Shown here piece after piece: positions 1 through 9,000 of a stretch of 64,000 nucleotides of DNA. The number at the start of each line of letters is the position of its first letter. The stretch's first letter is position 1. Below the pieces are notes generated by a model, which saw nothing but the letters and a program-made list of their open reading frames with translations, was not told where the DNA came from and made no database searches. The translations under genes and the position numbers were made by a program. Source of the stretch: Endozoicomonas sp965199185 (GTDB taxonomy: Bacteria; Pseudomonadota; Gammaproteobacteria; Pseudomonadales; Endozoicomonadaceae); contig CBDAQW010000043.1 in assembly GCA_965199185.1 (NCBI GenBank), positions 186,001 through 250,000 of the forward strand, written 5' to 3'.

Positions 1-1
1 A

Positions 2-844
2 AAGGTACACAAGAAGCAGGGGGCTCGTGTCTCGGCTTATTACAACAGCCAGTATATTCTAATTGGTAAACTGATCAGCTCTGGTTTGAACGCTGCTCAT
101 AAAACCTTTTCTGTGAAAATTGATGTGGTGAAAGGTTTGGGACAGGGCGATCAGGTGGCTGCCCAGGCTCTGAGTTCTGCAACCCAGGTGGGTGTTCAGA
201 TCACACCGTTATTTAACAGCAACTCCAGTTATGCCCAGTTTTTGCTGACAGCGATTATTCCTGCGATCTGGCAGATTATGGTGATTGCCACCATGATACT
301 GGCGTTGGGGATGGAACAGCGGCAAAAAGGGATACAACACTGGTTACAGCAGGGTTTATTCAAAGCCGTTTCTGCCAAGTTTCTGGTTTATCAGTTGTTG
401 TATATGTTGATGGGCGCGGGTTATTTGTTCTGGTTTTATCAGGTGCGTGGTTGGCCAATGAATGGTTCACTGGTTCTGCTGCTTATTGGGCAATGGCTGT
501 GTATTCTTGCTTGTCAGGGGTTTGCCGCCATGTTCTATTTCAAAATGAAAGATGTCACCAGAGGATTAAGTTTTGCTGCGGCTTACACTGCGCCCTGTTT
601 TGCTTTCATGGGTGTCACCTTTCCGGCGACCGATATGCCTACTCTGGGGCAATGGTGGCGCGCCATGTTGCCAGTGAGTCATTATTTGGAATTACAAATC
701 GGGCAGGCCAATTATGGTGCGCCTCTGTTCAGTGCCTTACCGCAGTTTATGTCACTGCTGCTGCTATTGCTTCCTTATGTGGCCGTCTTTTTGCTGGCGA
801 GAAGCATAGCCTTAGATAATACGCAGGAGGCGTTGCAATCATGA
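2..844 (+). CDS. ABC-2 type transporter permease, 5'-truncated by window edge
   Basis: The reading frame is already open at base 2, so the true start lies upstream; about 280 residues are visible. The leading residues (YYNSQYILIGKLISS) precede a periplasmic-type stretch, then roughly six hydrophobic membrane segments follow from about base 240, the layout of the C-terminal half of ABC-2 membrane proteins such as YhhJ/YbhR. A transporter of this type needs a cytoplasmic ATPase and often an HlyD-like periplasmic adaptor; neither is in the window and they probably lie upstream. The stop overlaps the start of the next permease (ATGA), indicating a translationally coupled operon. Substrate unknown. 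Family assignment is from topology and sequence character, not a database search. Confidence 0.8.
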   Translation, partial: KVHKKQGARVSAYYNSQYILIGKLISSGLNAAHKTFSVKIDVVKGLGQGDQVAAQALSSATQVGVQITPLFNSNSSYAQFLLTAIIPAIWQIMVIATMILALGMEQRQKGIQHWLQQGLFKAVSAKFLVYQLLYMLMGAGYLFWFYQVRGWPMNGSLVLLLIGQWLCILACQGFAAMFYFKMKDVTRGLSFAAAYTAPCFAFMGVTFPATDMPTLGQWWRAMLPVSHYLELQIGQANYGAPLFSALPQFMSLLLLLLPYVAVFLLARSIALDNTQEALQS

Positions 845-1995
845 CTTTCTGGCAACTGATTAAGGCAGAACTTCAGGCAATCTTCACCAATAAAGCGGTG
901 TTAAGTACGGTGTTTGGCGGGGTTCTGTTGTACTCATTTCTCTATCCGTTACCTTATTCACAGCAAACGCCCAGAGAACAGGCGATTGTTGTCGTTAATC
1001 TGGATGGTTCGCAACTCAGTCGTGGGTTGGAGCGCATGGTCGATGCCACACCGCATGTCAATATTGTTCGTCGGGCATTTTCCGTCCATGAAGCAACGTC
1101 CTTAATTGTTAATGGTTCAGTATCTGGGCTGCTGGTCATCCCGGAAAACTTTTACAGCGATCTGCGCAAAGGGAAGCGCCCCACGCTCTCCTATGCGGGA
1201 GATGCATCATATTTTCTGGTGTTCGGCACCATTGTCAAAGGTCTGGCTCAGGCCGGTGGCATGCTGGCGGCTCAGGCAAGGGTGGCTGGTCTGGTTCAGT
1301 CGGGCGAGCCGGTGGAGTTAGCGGTTGAGAACATTACCGCCTTACAGCTCGATGCCAGCCCGGTGTTCAATGCCACGGAAGGGTATATCAACTACGTAGT
1401 ACCAGCGATTTTTGTGCTTGTGTTGCACCAGACATTATTAATGGGTATTGCTCTGGTGGGTGGCACTCAGAGAGAGATGAGTCAGCAAGGTGGTAAGGGT
1501 TATTGGCAGGATGTGTCTGTCGTTCGGTTGCTGCTGGCGCGAATATTGGTCTTCTGTTTTATATATATACCACTCTGTTTTTATTATTTTGGTTTTAGTT
1601 TTCAGCATTTGGGGATTACCCGGCTGGCTGAACTATCGGAACTTTGTCTTTTCTTTGCACCTTTTCTGATTGCTGCAGCGGCTTTGGGGGCTTTTCTTGG
1701 CTCGCTGATGCCTCGAAAAGAGCTAGTTATTCTAGTGGTGCTGGCCAGCTCCTTCCCCATTGTTTTTTCTGCCGGATTTATCTGGCCTTTAGAAGCATTA
1801 CCTTCCTGGATAAACTGGTTGATGCAGTGGATCCCGGCAACTCAGGCTATTCGTGGTTTTCTTGGGTTGAATCAGATGGGAGCCAGCTTTGCTCAAATGC
1901 TTGGGCACTGGTGGGCGCTTTGTGGTCTTGGCTTGTTGTATTTTCTGGCCGCCTGGCAAGTACTTGCTGCTAAAAATAAAACATTCGTCGTTTAA
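841..1995 (+). CDS. ABC-2 type transporter permease
   Basis: A complete 384-residue membrane protein with one N-terminal transmembrane segment (about residues 20-42), a large extracytoplasmic domain of about 140 residues that includes a VVVNLDGS stretch, and five to six C-terminal membrane segments (about 180-375) ending in a cytosolic basic tail. This is the YhhJ/YbhS/YbhR-type ABC-2 permease plan. It starts in an ATGA overlap with the preceding permease, so the two likely form a heterodimeric channel. Such pairs export drugs or cell-surface compounds with an HlyD adaptor; the substrate cannot be inferred here. It is last in its operon: a hairpin repeat and about 340 bp of spacer follow. Confidence 0.85.
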   Translation: MTFWQLIKAELQAIFTNKAVLSTVFGGVLLYSFLYPLPYSQQTPREQAIVVVNLDGSQLSRGLERMVDATPHVNIVRRAFSVHEATSLIVNGSVSGLLVIPENFYSDLRKGKRPTLSYAGDASYFLVFGTIVKGLAQAGGMLAAQARVAGLVQSGEPVELAVENITALQLDASPVFNATEGYINYVVPAIFVLVLHQTLLMGIALVGGTQREMSQQGGKGYWQDVSVVRLLLARILVFCFIYIPLCFYYFGFSFQHLGITRLAELSELCLFFAPFLIAAAALGAFLGSLMPRKELVILVVLASSFPIVFSAGFIWPLEALPSWINWLMQWIPATQAIRGFLGLNQMGASFAQMLGHWWALCGLGLLYFLAAWQVLAAKNKTFVV

Positions 1996-2000
1996 CTCCG

Positions 2001-2056
2001 TAGGTCGGACTCCGCGAAGCAGAGTCCGACGAGGGTGAAGCCCAACAACCTGATAA
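2001..2056. repeat. REP-like palindromic element
   Basis: GTCGGACTC at 2004-2012 pairs with GAGTCCGAC at 2022-2030 (9-bp perfect stem) and is followed by GAGGGTGAAGCCCAACAACC. This looks like the dispersed extragenic palindromes common in marine gammaproteobacteria. It directly follows the permease operon, so it could also act as a 3' mRNA-stabilising or terminating hairpin, though no U-run follows. Only one copy is seen in this window. Confidence 0.55.
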
Positions 2057-2201
2057 CAGCGAAAGATGTATTGAGTTGCCAAACCTAAACTCCATTTCTA
2101 ATATCACACTCACCGAACCACCGTCGTACGTTATTCCCTGAACAAACTACCCTCCAAAAAAAACGAAATATTGTGTGCATAACTTGCGATATTCCAGATC
2201 C

Positions 2202-2216
2202 AACATATCCTATGTT
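2202..2216. promoter_or_regulatory. perfect inverted repeat, possible operator
   Basis: AACATA-TCC-TATGTT is a perfect 6-3-6 inverted repeat lying 120 bp before the first gene of the surface-protein cluster in the otherwise featureless spacer 2057-2334. It may be an operator for that cluster. No regulator is assigned and chance occurrence in AT-rich DNA is possible. Confidence 0.25.
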
Positions 2217-2334
2217 AAGCAAAAGTTGTCCATATTTTGGGCAAAAGTGCAGGGTTTAAATTGTGTTTGGGCAGCTCATAAATCGCTTTCCTTCTTTGAT
2301 ATTAAACTCTGCCGTGGTGTTTGAGGTGAGATGT

Positions 2335-2820
2335 ATGAACCTGATTTACTGTCCGAAATGCTGGTTATTCCTCGGCTTGCTGCTGTTGTCCCTGCTGTTG
2401 AAAGCCGAGCCGGTACAGCCTCAGATGGAAGTGTATCGAGTCGTTAAAGAAAAAGATAAAGAGACCCTCAAACCGGTACGCACCGCAGAACCTAGCAGCA
2501 TACTCGAATATCAAATCCACCATGCCAATCGAACGAACCAGCCGATGTCAAAGGCACAGATTTCTGTGCCGCTTGATAAACGTGTTGAGTTTGTTAAAGG
2601 CTCTGCTTCTGCCCAGGTTCCTAGTGAATTTGAAGTCAGTATCGATAATGGCACGTCCTGGGAACGCCCGCCGATTATACGACAGAGACAGAATCAAAAG
2701 GGTGTGATGGAAAAGGTCGAAGTGCCTGTCTCTGAATATACCCATCTGCGCTGGCGAGTCATCAGACCATTAGCGGCTGGTTCTACCCAGGCGTTCAAGT
2801 ACCGTGTTCAGGTGCTTTGA
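2335..2820 (+). CDS. Small exported single-domain protein of the surface cluster
   Basis: A 161-residue protein. The start at 2335 is chosen because GAGGTGAG lies just upstream and because it places a classic signal peptide (about residues 1-24, hydrophobic LLLLSLLL core) at the N-terminus; a longer in-frame form from 2263 would bury it. The mature part is a single beta-rich domain with the signatures V(E)FVKGSA, SIDNGTSWERPP, SEYTHLRWR and a PLAAGSTQAFKYRV ending, reminiscent of one DUF11-type Ig-like repeat. It is the first gene of the cluster that includes the three large proteins downstream and is probably co-expressed with them, with a 139-bp gap. Function unknown; inferred to be periplasmic or surface-exposed. 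Confidence 0.7.
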   Translation: MNLIYCPKCWLFLGLLLLSLLLKAEPVQPQMEVYRVVKEKDKETLKPVRTAEPSSILEYQIHHANRTNQPMSKAQISVPLDKRVEFVKGSASAQVPSEFEVSIDNGTSWERPPIIRQRQNQKGVMEKVEVPVSEYTHLRWRVIRPLAAGSTQAFKYRVQVL

Positions 2821-2959
2821 TTCAAATATTCCTCTACTAATTAATAGCAATATCTGAAATTTCCAAACATCCGGCGGGATTTTCAGGTCATTGATCTTAT
2901 ATCTGTTACGGGATAACCGCCGGCAGAGTGCGTCTTAGGTTGCGAGGTTGAATAACCGC

Positions 2960-5761
2960 ATGAACATACCAATCAGAAATCTCTTCTCAGTATTCTGGGG
3001 AGTATTGTTGTTATTTACGGTGTTGCTGTGGGGATCGTTTGTCCAGGCGGCCATGACACCTGCAGGTACGGTTATTCAGAGCAGGGCAACGGTGACGTAT
3101 CAGGATAATAGTAAAAATATTTACACTGCTGTTTCTAATGAATCAAAGGTGATTGTGGCAGAAGTCCATGCAGCCAAACTGGAACAGGACAACACCTTGA
3201 ATGCAGTGGTTCAGCAAACGGTCTATTTTCCTCACCAGCTGACGGTGAATGGTAACGTTGGCATTGCTTTTAAACTGAGTGTTGAAGAGCTGACAGGTTT
3301 CCCGGATGGGCATGCGGTAAATATATATCAGGATCATGCAGGTAATGGTGTTGTTAGTCCGGGAGATAATCTTATAGGGAAAGATGAGGCGATTTTTGTT
3401 AACCCTGATACGCCTCTTAACCTGGTTGTGCAGGTCGTCGTGCCAGAGAGTGCGTCTAACGACAAAGACTACACATTCAAGATTAAAGCAACGCCAGTTA
3501 AGAGCAAATTAAGTGAAAATCTGGTCAATACCAACACTCTTAAGTTGAGTTCAGGACCTGTTTTGGTTTCCAGTAAAAGAGTGTTAAGTCATAGTGTTGC
3601 TAAAGAGGGTAAGCCAGGGGCTGTTACTTATAGTATTAAGATCACCAATAATGGTGATGGTGATATTACTACGGAACATGAAGCGAAGATTATTGACCCA
3701 TTGTCTAATCTTTTCAAAATTTCGGCAGGCAATCTAAACACTGATCCAAATGTTACAGGTGTAAAACTGGTTTCTGCTGATGCTTCTCGAATAGATACTT
3801 CTTCCATTAGGGTTGAAATTGTACAGTCTGAGCGTACAGCCCCTTATTCACATGATTTTCAACTGATTGCCCCTATCAAGAAACTGGAAAAAGGGCACAC
3901 CATGGCGCTTGTATTCACTGTTGAATACGAATATAACGCGGCAATGCAAGCAGGTGATAAACTCAAAAATATAGCGAAAATTGAACATAAAAAGAAACTG
4001 GGAGATCCTGATTCGGAGACAAATAAGGTCACTATCACCACCAACATCACCACTACTGAGACCCCTTGGCGTTATGGGGTGAAATTGGCGAATAGAGGTA
4101 ATGGGGGAAATACGGTTTCGGTAAGAAATGCTATTGTAGGGCAGGAAGTTATCTTCAAGGCACGAGTAGAAAACACTGGTAATACGCCAGATCGATTTAC
4201 TCTGGAGGTCGTCAGCGACGAGGAAAAAGATCTGCCTAATTTCCCGGCTGGTACTCAGTTTTCTTTCTGGGACTGGACAGGCAAAACGGCTTATATTGGT
4301 GATTCTGAAACCTCGTTCGGAACACTAGGGCTTACACCAGAAATTGCTCCTCAAACCGAAGTTCAGATTGTGATTAAAGCGCTATTACCGAAATTATCGG
4401 AGGAACTGAGCGAAGCAGATCTTGAACAATTAAGGTTTACAGATAGATTAGTTGCTGTTTCTAAGGGTGATAAGACGAAAACAGACTCTATTGATCTTAA
4501 AGTTAATGGCATGAAGAAGGCAGTTAGTCTTGTTGACCTGTCTTATGCAGAAAATGCCAAAAACTCAAAAGCTGATGCCAATGGCTATGAACAAGATGTT
4601 TCTGCAGAAAATAGTAACCGTCAAATTGTTAAAGCTGGTACCGCTGGGCGGTATACCGTTTATATTCAAAACCAGTCCGATAAAGCACGCACTTTCTATC
4701 TTAGGGCTGTCGGGTCTGTAGAAGGTGGTGAGCGTGGTAGCTACACCAAGCCCAAAGCGCTTCCATCGGGCTGGCAGGTGTTTTTCAAAAATGATCAGGG
4801 TGTGAGAGTTAATGAAATTTTCATTGAGGCTGGTAGTTCTCTCCGTCTTACTGTAGAACTCAGATTGCCCGTTGACCAGGCTGTTATTCAAAATCATCCA
4901 TTTGCAATACTGGCAGAAAGCGACAAGGTGATGGCAGAAACAAACGACGCCATTAAACTATTCGTCAGCACTCAGGATATGGGCCAGTTAACGCTTACTC
5001 CAAATGGCCAGGGACAGATAGAAGCGGGTGGTGTTATTAACTACTCCCATGTACTGACCAACCAAACCAGTAAAACGCTGTTTTTGACGCTTACCAGTAA
5101 AAGTGAGGATGCAGGCTGGACTCATGTTATCTCATTCGGTAAGGGCGCAAAGGTTGATGAGAATGGCGTTCTGGAATTGACACCCGGCGCATCCATTCCT
5201 GTTTTTGCAAGAGTTTCATCACCATCTAATGCCAAACCTGGCTCGTTGAATGTACTGACCTTGACAGCAACCGAAGTTAATAAAGCTGCTGGGGAAGTGG
5301 ATAAACCTGCTGGTATGGTTGCCATAGCAACGGACACTACCATTTTGATCAATCGTCAGATTCGACTGGTTAAACAAGTGGCAGTGATAAGAGGAGATGA
5401 TCTTAAAGAGGGTGATAGGGATGCAGCAGCTGTTGAAAAATCCAAAACTATCACGGAATTTGCTGAAAACATCGATATGAATAGTGGACCTGTTCCAGGT
5501 AAAGATTATGTTGTCTGGCAGGTGGTGACGACTAATGCCGGAAGTTCCCCTGCACTCAACGTCACTATCGAAGATGTGGCACCTGCTTACACTTCGGTTG
5601 TTGTTAAGGGGGCATATGTGCATCAGGGGGTAGGAACTGCGAGTCAAAATGGTGCTCCCAGGCTGATTTTCTATGTTGGTGCAGATGCCACTGAGTCAAA
5701 AGGAGGGGAACTGAAACCCGGTGAGTCTGTTGAAGTACGCTTCGTGGTCAAAGTGGATTAA
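2960..5761 (+). CDS. Large exported DUF11-like Ig-repeat protein (paralogue 1)
   Basis: About 933 residues from ATG 2960; a TTG at 2948 is an alternative start, but GAGG at 2944-2947 fits the ATG better. A signal peptide ends near FVQA. The mature N-terminus begins MTPAGTVIQSRATVTYQD and continues with SNESKVIV, a module shared with the two large proteins downstream. The body is a series of beta-sandwich-like repeats built around N(N/T)G(D/N) turns and PG.S....V..KV motifs, and the C-terminal repeat ends KPGESVEVRFVVKVD, typical of DUF11 repeats. A D-x-A-G-N-G-x-x-S-x-x-D loop near residue 121 may bind calcium. No barrel, sortase signal or transmembrane anchor is visible, so it is probably secreted or held by a partner. 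Function unknown. Confidence 0.75.
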   Translation: MNIPIRNLFSVFWGVLLLFTVLLWGSFVQAAMTPAGTVIQSRATVTYQDNSKNIYTAVSNESKVIVAEVHAAKLEQDNTLNAVVQQTVYFPHQLTVNGNVGIAFKLSVEELTGFPDGHAVNIYQDHAGNGVVSPGDNLIGKDEAIFVNPDTPLNLVVQVVVPESASNDKDYTFKIKATPVKSKLSENLVNTNTLKLSSGPVLVSSKRVLSHSVAKEGKPGAVTYSIKITNNGDGDITTEHEAKIIDPLSNLFKISAGNLNTDPNVTGVKLVSADASRIDTSSIRVEIVQSERTAPYSHDFQLIAPIKKLEKGHTMALVFTVEYEYNAAMQAGDKLKNIAKIEHKKKLGDPDSETNKVTITTNITTTETPWRYGVKLANRGNGGNTVSVRNAIVGQEVIFKARVENTGNTPDRFTLEVVSDEEKDLPNFPAGTQFSFWDWTGKTAYIGDSETSFGTLGLTPEIAPQTEVQIVIKALLPKLSEELSEADLEQLRFTDRLVAVSKGDKTKTDSIDLKVNGMKKAVSLVDLSYAENAKNSKADANGYEQDVSAENSNRQIVKAGTAGRYTVYIQNQSDKARTFYLRAVGSVEGGERGSYTKPKALPSGWQVFFKNDQGVRVNEIFIEAGSSLRLTVELRLPVDQAVIQNHPFAILAESDKVMAETNDAIKLFVSTQDMGQLTLTPNGQGQIEAGGVINYSHVLTNQTSKTLFLTLTSKSEDAGWTHVISFGKGAKVDENGVLELTPGASIPVFARVSSPSNAKPGSLNVLTLTATEVNKAAGEVDKPAGMVAIATDTTILINRQIRLVKQVAVIRGDDLKEGDRDAAAVEKSKTITEFAENIDMNSGPVPGKDYVVWQVVTTNAGSSPALNVTIEDVAPAYTSVVVKGAYVHQGVGTASQNGAPRLIFYVGADATESKGGELKPGESVEVRFVVKVD

Positions 5762-5784
5762 TGAAGCCTGTTTACGCCATCAAT

Positions 5785-5894
5785 CCTAGGAGAGCGGCAA
5801 CGTAAAACTTACCGAAAACGCCGTTCATCCTGAGCTTGTCGAAGGGTGCTGTGCAAGCACTTCGACAGGCTCAGTGTGAACGGTGTTAAATTTT
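5785..5894 (-). repeat. 110-bp palindromic interspersed element, copy A
   Basis: Contains the imperfect palindrome CGTTCATCCTGAGCTTGTCG / CTTCGACAGGCTCAGTGTG around a GTGCTGTGCAAGCAC centre. Similarity to the copies at 14783 and 27432 extends beyond the palindrome, through CGGTAAGTTTTACGTTGCCG on one side and an AATTTA box on the other. This copy is inverted relative to the other two. It sits between two surface-protein genes and can fold into a long hairpin. Confidence 0.8.
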
Positions 5895-5921
5895 TTACTA
5901 TCACTCCCTTTAGCTCGGGTA

Positions 5922-5951
5922 GGCCTGAAAACCAGCATTGGTTTTCAGGCC
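5922..5951. other. perfect 13-bp hairpin between surface-protein genes
   Basis: GGCCTGAAAACCA (5922-5934) pairs perfectly with TGGTTTTCAGGCC (5939-5951) across a 4-base loop. There is no strong U-run after it, so a factor-independent terminator is not clear; it may attenuate or stabilise the transcript between the 933-residue and 1996-residue protein genes. The remainder of the 5762-6065 spacer also holds AATTCTT-TTT-AAGAATT at 5976-5992. Confidence 0.5.
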
Positions 5952-6065
5952 ATTCGTTTGCCTCGATATGCTTTAAATTCTTTTTAAGAATTCAATAGAA
6001 GCCATCCTGGGCATACTCTTATTAGTTATTAAGCCGCTGTCGTTAAATTACGGTAGTTAAGCTGT

Positions 6066-9000
6066 ATGCCGAAGTTGTTTAACAAGCTAATAGTGCTTTT
6101 GATCAGCCTCTGGTGGATGGTCACCTGTGCTCAGGCTACTTCGCCATCTGGCATAATAATTACTGGTCAGGCAACAGCGGTGTATTTTGATTCCGGAGAG
6201 GGTGAGTCAGTCAAGGTGTTGTCCAATCAGGCATCAGTAATTGCTGCAACCGTTGTGGCAATGACTCTGGAGCAGTACCAGGCTCAAAGCGTTGCACCGG
6301 GTCAACCGTTTTATTTTATCCATCGATTAACCAATAAAGGGAATGCTCCGGATCGTTTTCAGATTGAATTGAATCAGACAGAAGGCCTGCCAATAGATAA
6401 TCTGAATGTGTACGAATATCTTGGAACATTGCCTGCACCGGGTTCTGATCCCATTACCCGCACTCACAGGCTGCAGCCGGGTGACAGCATTGAGCTTATA
6501 ATAATGGGCAGTGCACAAACCGCTATGGGGACTGCATCTGTCGTTCTTTTATCGGCGATTTCGCTTCTTGATGGCAGCACTCGCGAAGAAAATCTGGATA
6601 TGCTGGTGGTCGCTGAGCAAGCTGCAACCCTTCATAAAAAGGTTGATAAAACTGAAGCATTCCCGGGTGATCTTCTCGAATATACTTTAGAGCTGCGTAA
6701 TACCGGTGACCAGGCACTCCCTGAGCGACAACTGACGCTCGATGGGAAAAAGGCCAGAGGTATACTGTTGGAGGACGAACTTCCGGTTTACACCTCTTTA
6801 TATTCATTTATTGAGCCTGAGGTAATTCCTGTACAGGCAAAAGCGGTAGTGCGCACCTTGAAAGGTAATCGCTGGATCAGTTTTGATCAGTGGGACAAGC
6901 AAGAGGTAGTGACTAGAATTGGTCTGTTTATGCCTGCCGATCATCTTGCGACCGGCCAACCGGCAAAAATAACATTCAGAGTCATTATTGAAAGAGGCAC
7001 ACAGGCAAATATTCTGATTCAGAATAAAGCGTTTCTTTCAGAAGGTCGTGGCCGAAGCATCTGGTTAGTGAGTAATAATGTAACAACAAAAGTACTTGCA
7101 GATACCAAGCCTTCTGTTATTCCCGGAGTTCTTCGCTTCGTTGCACCCGCTTCAACTGATAAAGAACCTGAGTTCAGAGGCCGATTCAGTCGCACCGGGT
7201 ATTTCTATCTGACATCGGATCAGCACAGTACACGTACCGATGTTTTCCTTGAAATTGAGGATGGAGGCTTCAGACGTTCTAATGAAACTGTAAATAGCGT
7301 GGATGTTCTGGTGCAATCCGGCGCCGGAGGCAAGACTACAGTTAAGCTGATAGAAACGGGAAGGAATACCGGGCTATTCCGCAGTCAGTTCCCGTTACAT
7401 CTAACAAAGGAAGATAGCAGTAGCAGTTACTGCGGTGCTCAGCATCAGAAACCGGACTATGGTAAACAGCGCAGTAAATGCAAGTTGCTGTCGCAAACAA
7501 ACGACGTTCTCATTGCCAGTGTCAGAGATCCTGTTGTAGGTGAAACTTATCAAGTTCGAGCCGGTGTTAGTCCCCAGGGGCGAATTTTTGATACCGCTAC
7601 GGTTGATTTGACACCACTGGCAAATGCCCGGGTGAGTTTCGTTGATCTGTCTGGTAATGAGGCGATCAATTTTAGCGGTGATTTGGTTGATACTCAGGTG
7701 ACTGACAAGGATGGTGTTTTTTATTATCCAAAGCTGGGAATGGGTGAGTACTACATTAAGGTCGATCCACCGGATAAATATGTTTTTCCATCACTTGTTC
7801 CAAAAGAAATACTGGTTCCAAAGCGAAAGGTGACGGATGCCTCCTATGGAAAGCCCGAAGAGCTTTCAGATGGATCAGACAATGAACCTGAGGTAAGTGC
7901 TCCCAGTAGAAGAACCAGAAGTATTTCAAGTAGAAGCCTCTCAAGAAGAACGATCAGGAGTGCTTTCAGTGGTAAAGGCGCATTTTTTGTGCCTGAAGAC
8001 GGAATGATTGATGCTTTTGATGTGCCGCTGGACCCTGTCATCAATGAGTCTCAATTTAGTTTAATCAAAGACGTCAACCAGAAGACGGTCATCACGGGTG
8101 AGCTGGTGGGATACGAACTGGAAGTCAGGAATCTCAGTGACAGGGAGCTGTATTTCCTTCAAATCGAAGACACTCTGCCATTTGGCTTTAGATATATGAA
8201 AGGTTCTACCCGGGTCAATGGCAAGTCTGTTGCTGACCCGGATGGAGGCCCGGGTCAGACCATCACCTTCAAAGTACAAAGCAATCCTGCCATTGCTAAA
8301 AAATCCGATCTGAAAATCACCTACGCTTTGCAGGCTGGGGCAGGTGCTATAGATGGCGATGGTGTCAATCGTGCCATTGCTACAGCCAAAACATTTCCTG
8401 ACGGAAAGATCAATAAATCCAACGAGGCAACGGCACAGGTTAACGTCTTGATGGATAGGGTGCTATCTGATAAAGCAGCCTTGTTCGGCAAGGTTTATGT
8501 AGACAGTAATGGTGATGGGCTTCAGAACAGTGGTGAATGGCCAATAGGTGGTGTTCGGTTGTATATGGAAGACGGCACCCGGGTTATTACTGATGAAAAC
8601 GGTCAGTACAGTTTGACAGGATTGAATCCGGGCAATCATATACTCAGGGTGGACTCCGCTACCATGCCGGAAGGGCTGACCCTGAAACCACTGGATAACC
8701 GCAATGGTGCAGACGGCAATAGTCGTTTTGTTGATCTCTCTCGTGGCGATATGCACCGGGCGGATTTTGCCGCTTTCTGCCCAACCGTTGATTACGAATC
8801 AATAGTTGCTCAGATCGAAGTCCGAAATAAGAACATCAATGGCGACTGGTTACTGGATGATGCTACTCAGTATCAGCGGTCAAGTTCTTCTGAAAAAGCA
8901 GACAGCAGTGGTGATCTGTCTAATGGAACAGTGGGTCGCCATTCTGAAAAGAACAGCAGAACGTATCAGCCAGCTCAACAACCACTGACTAATAATCCGG

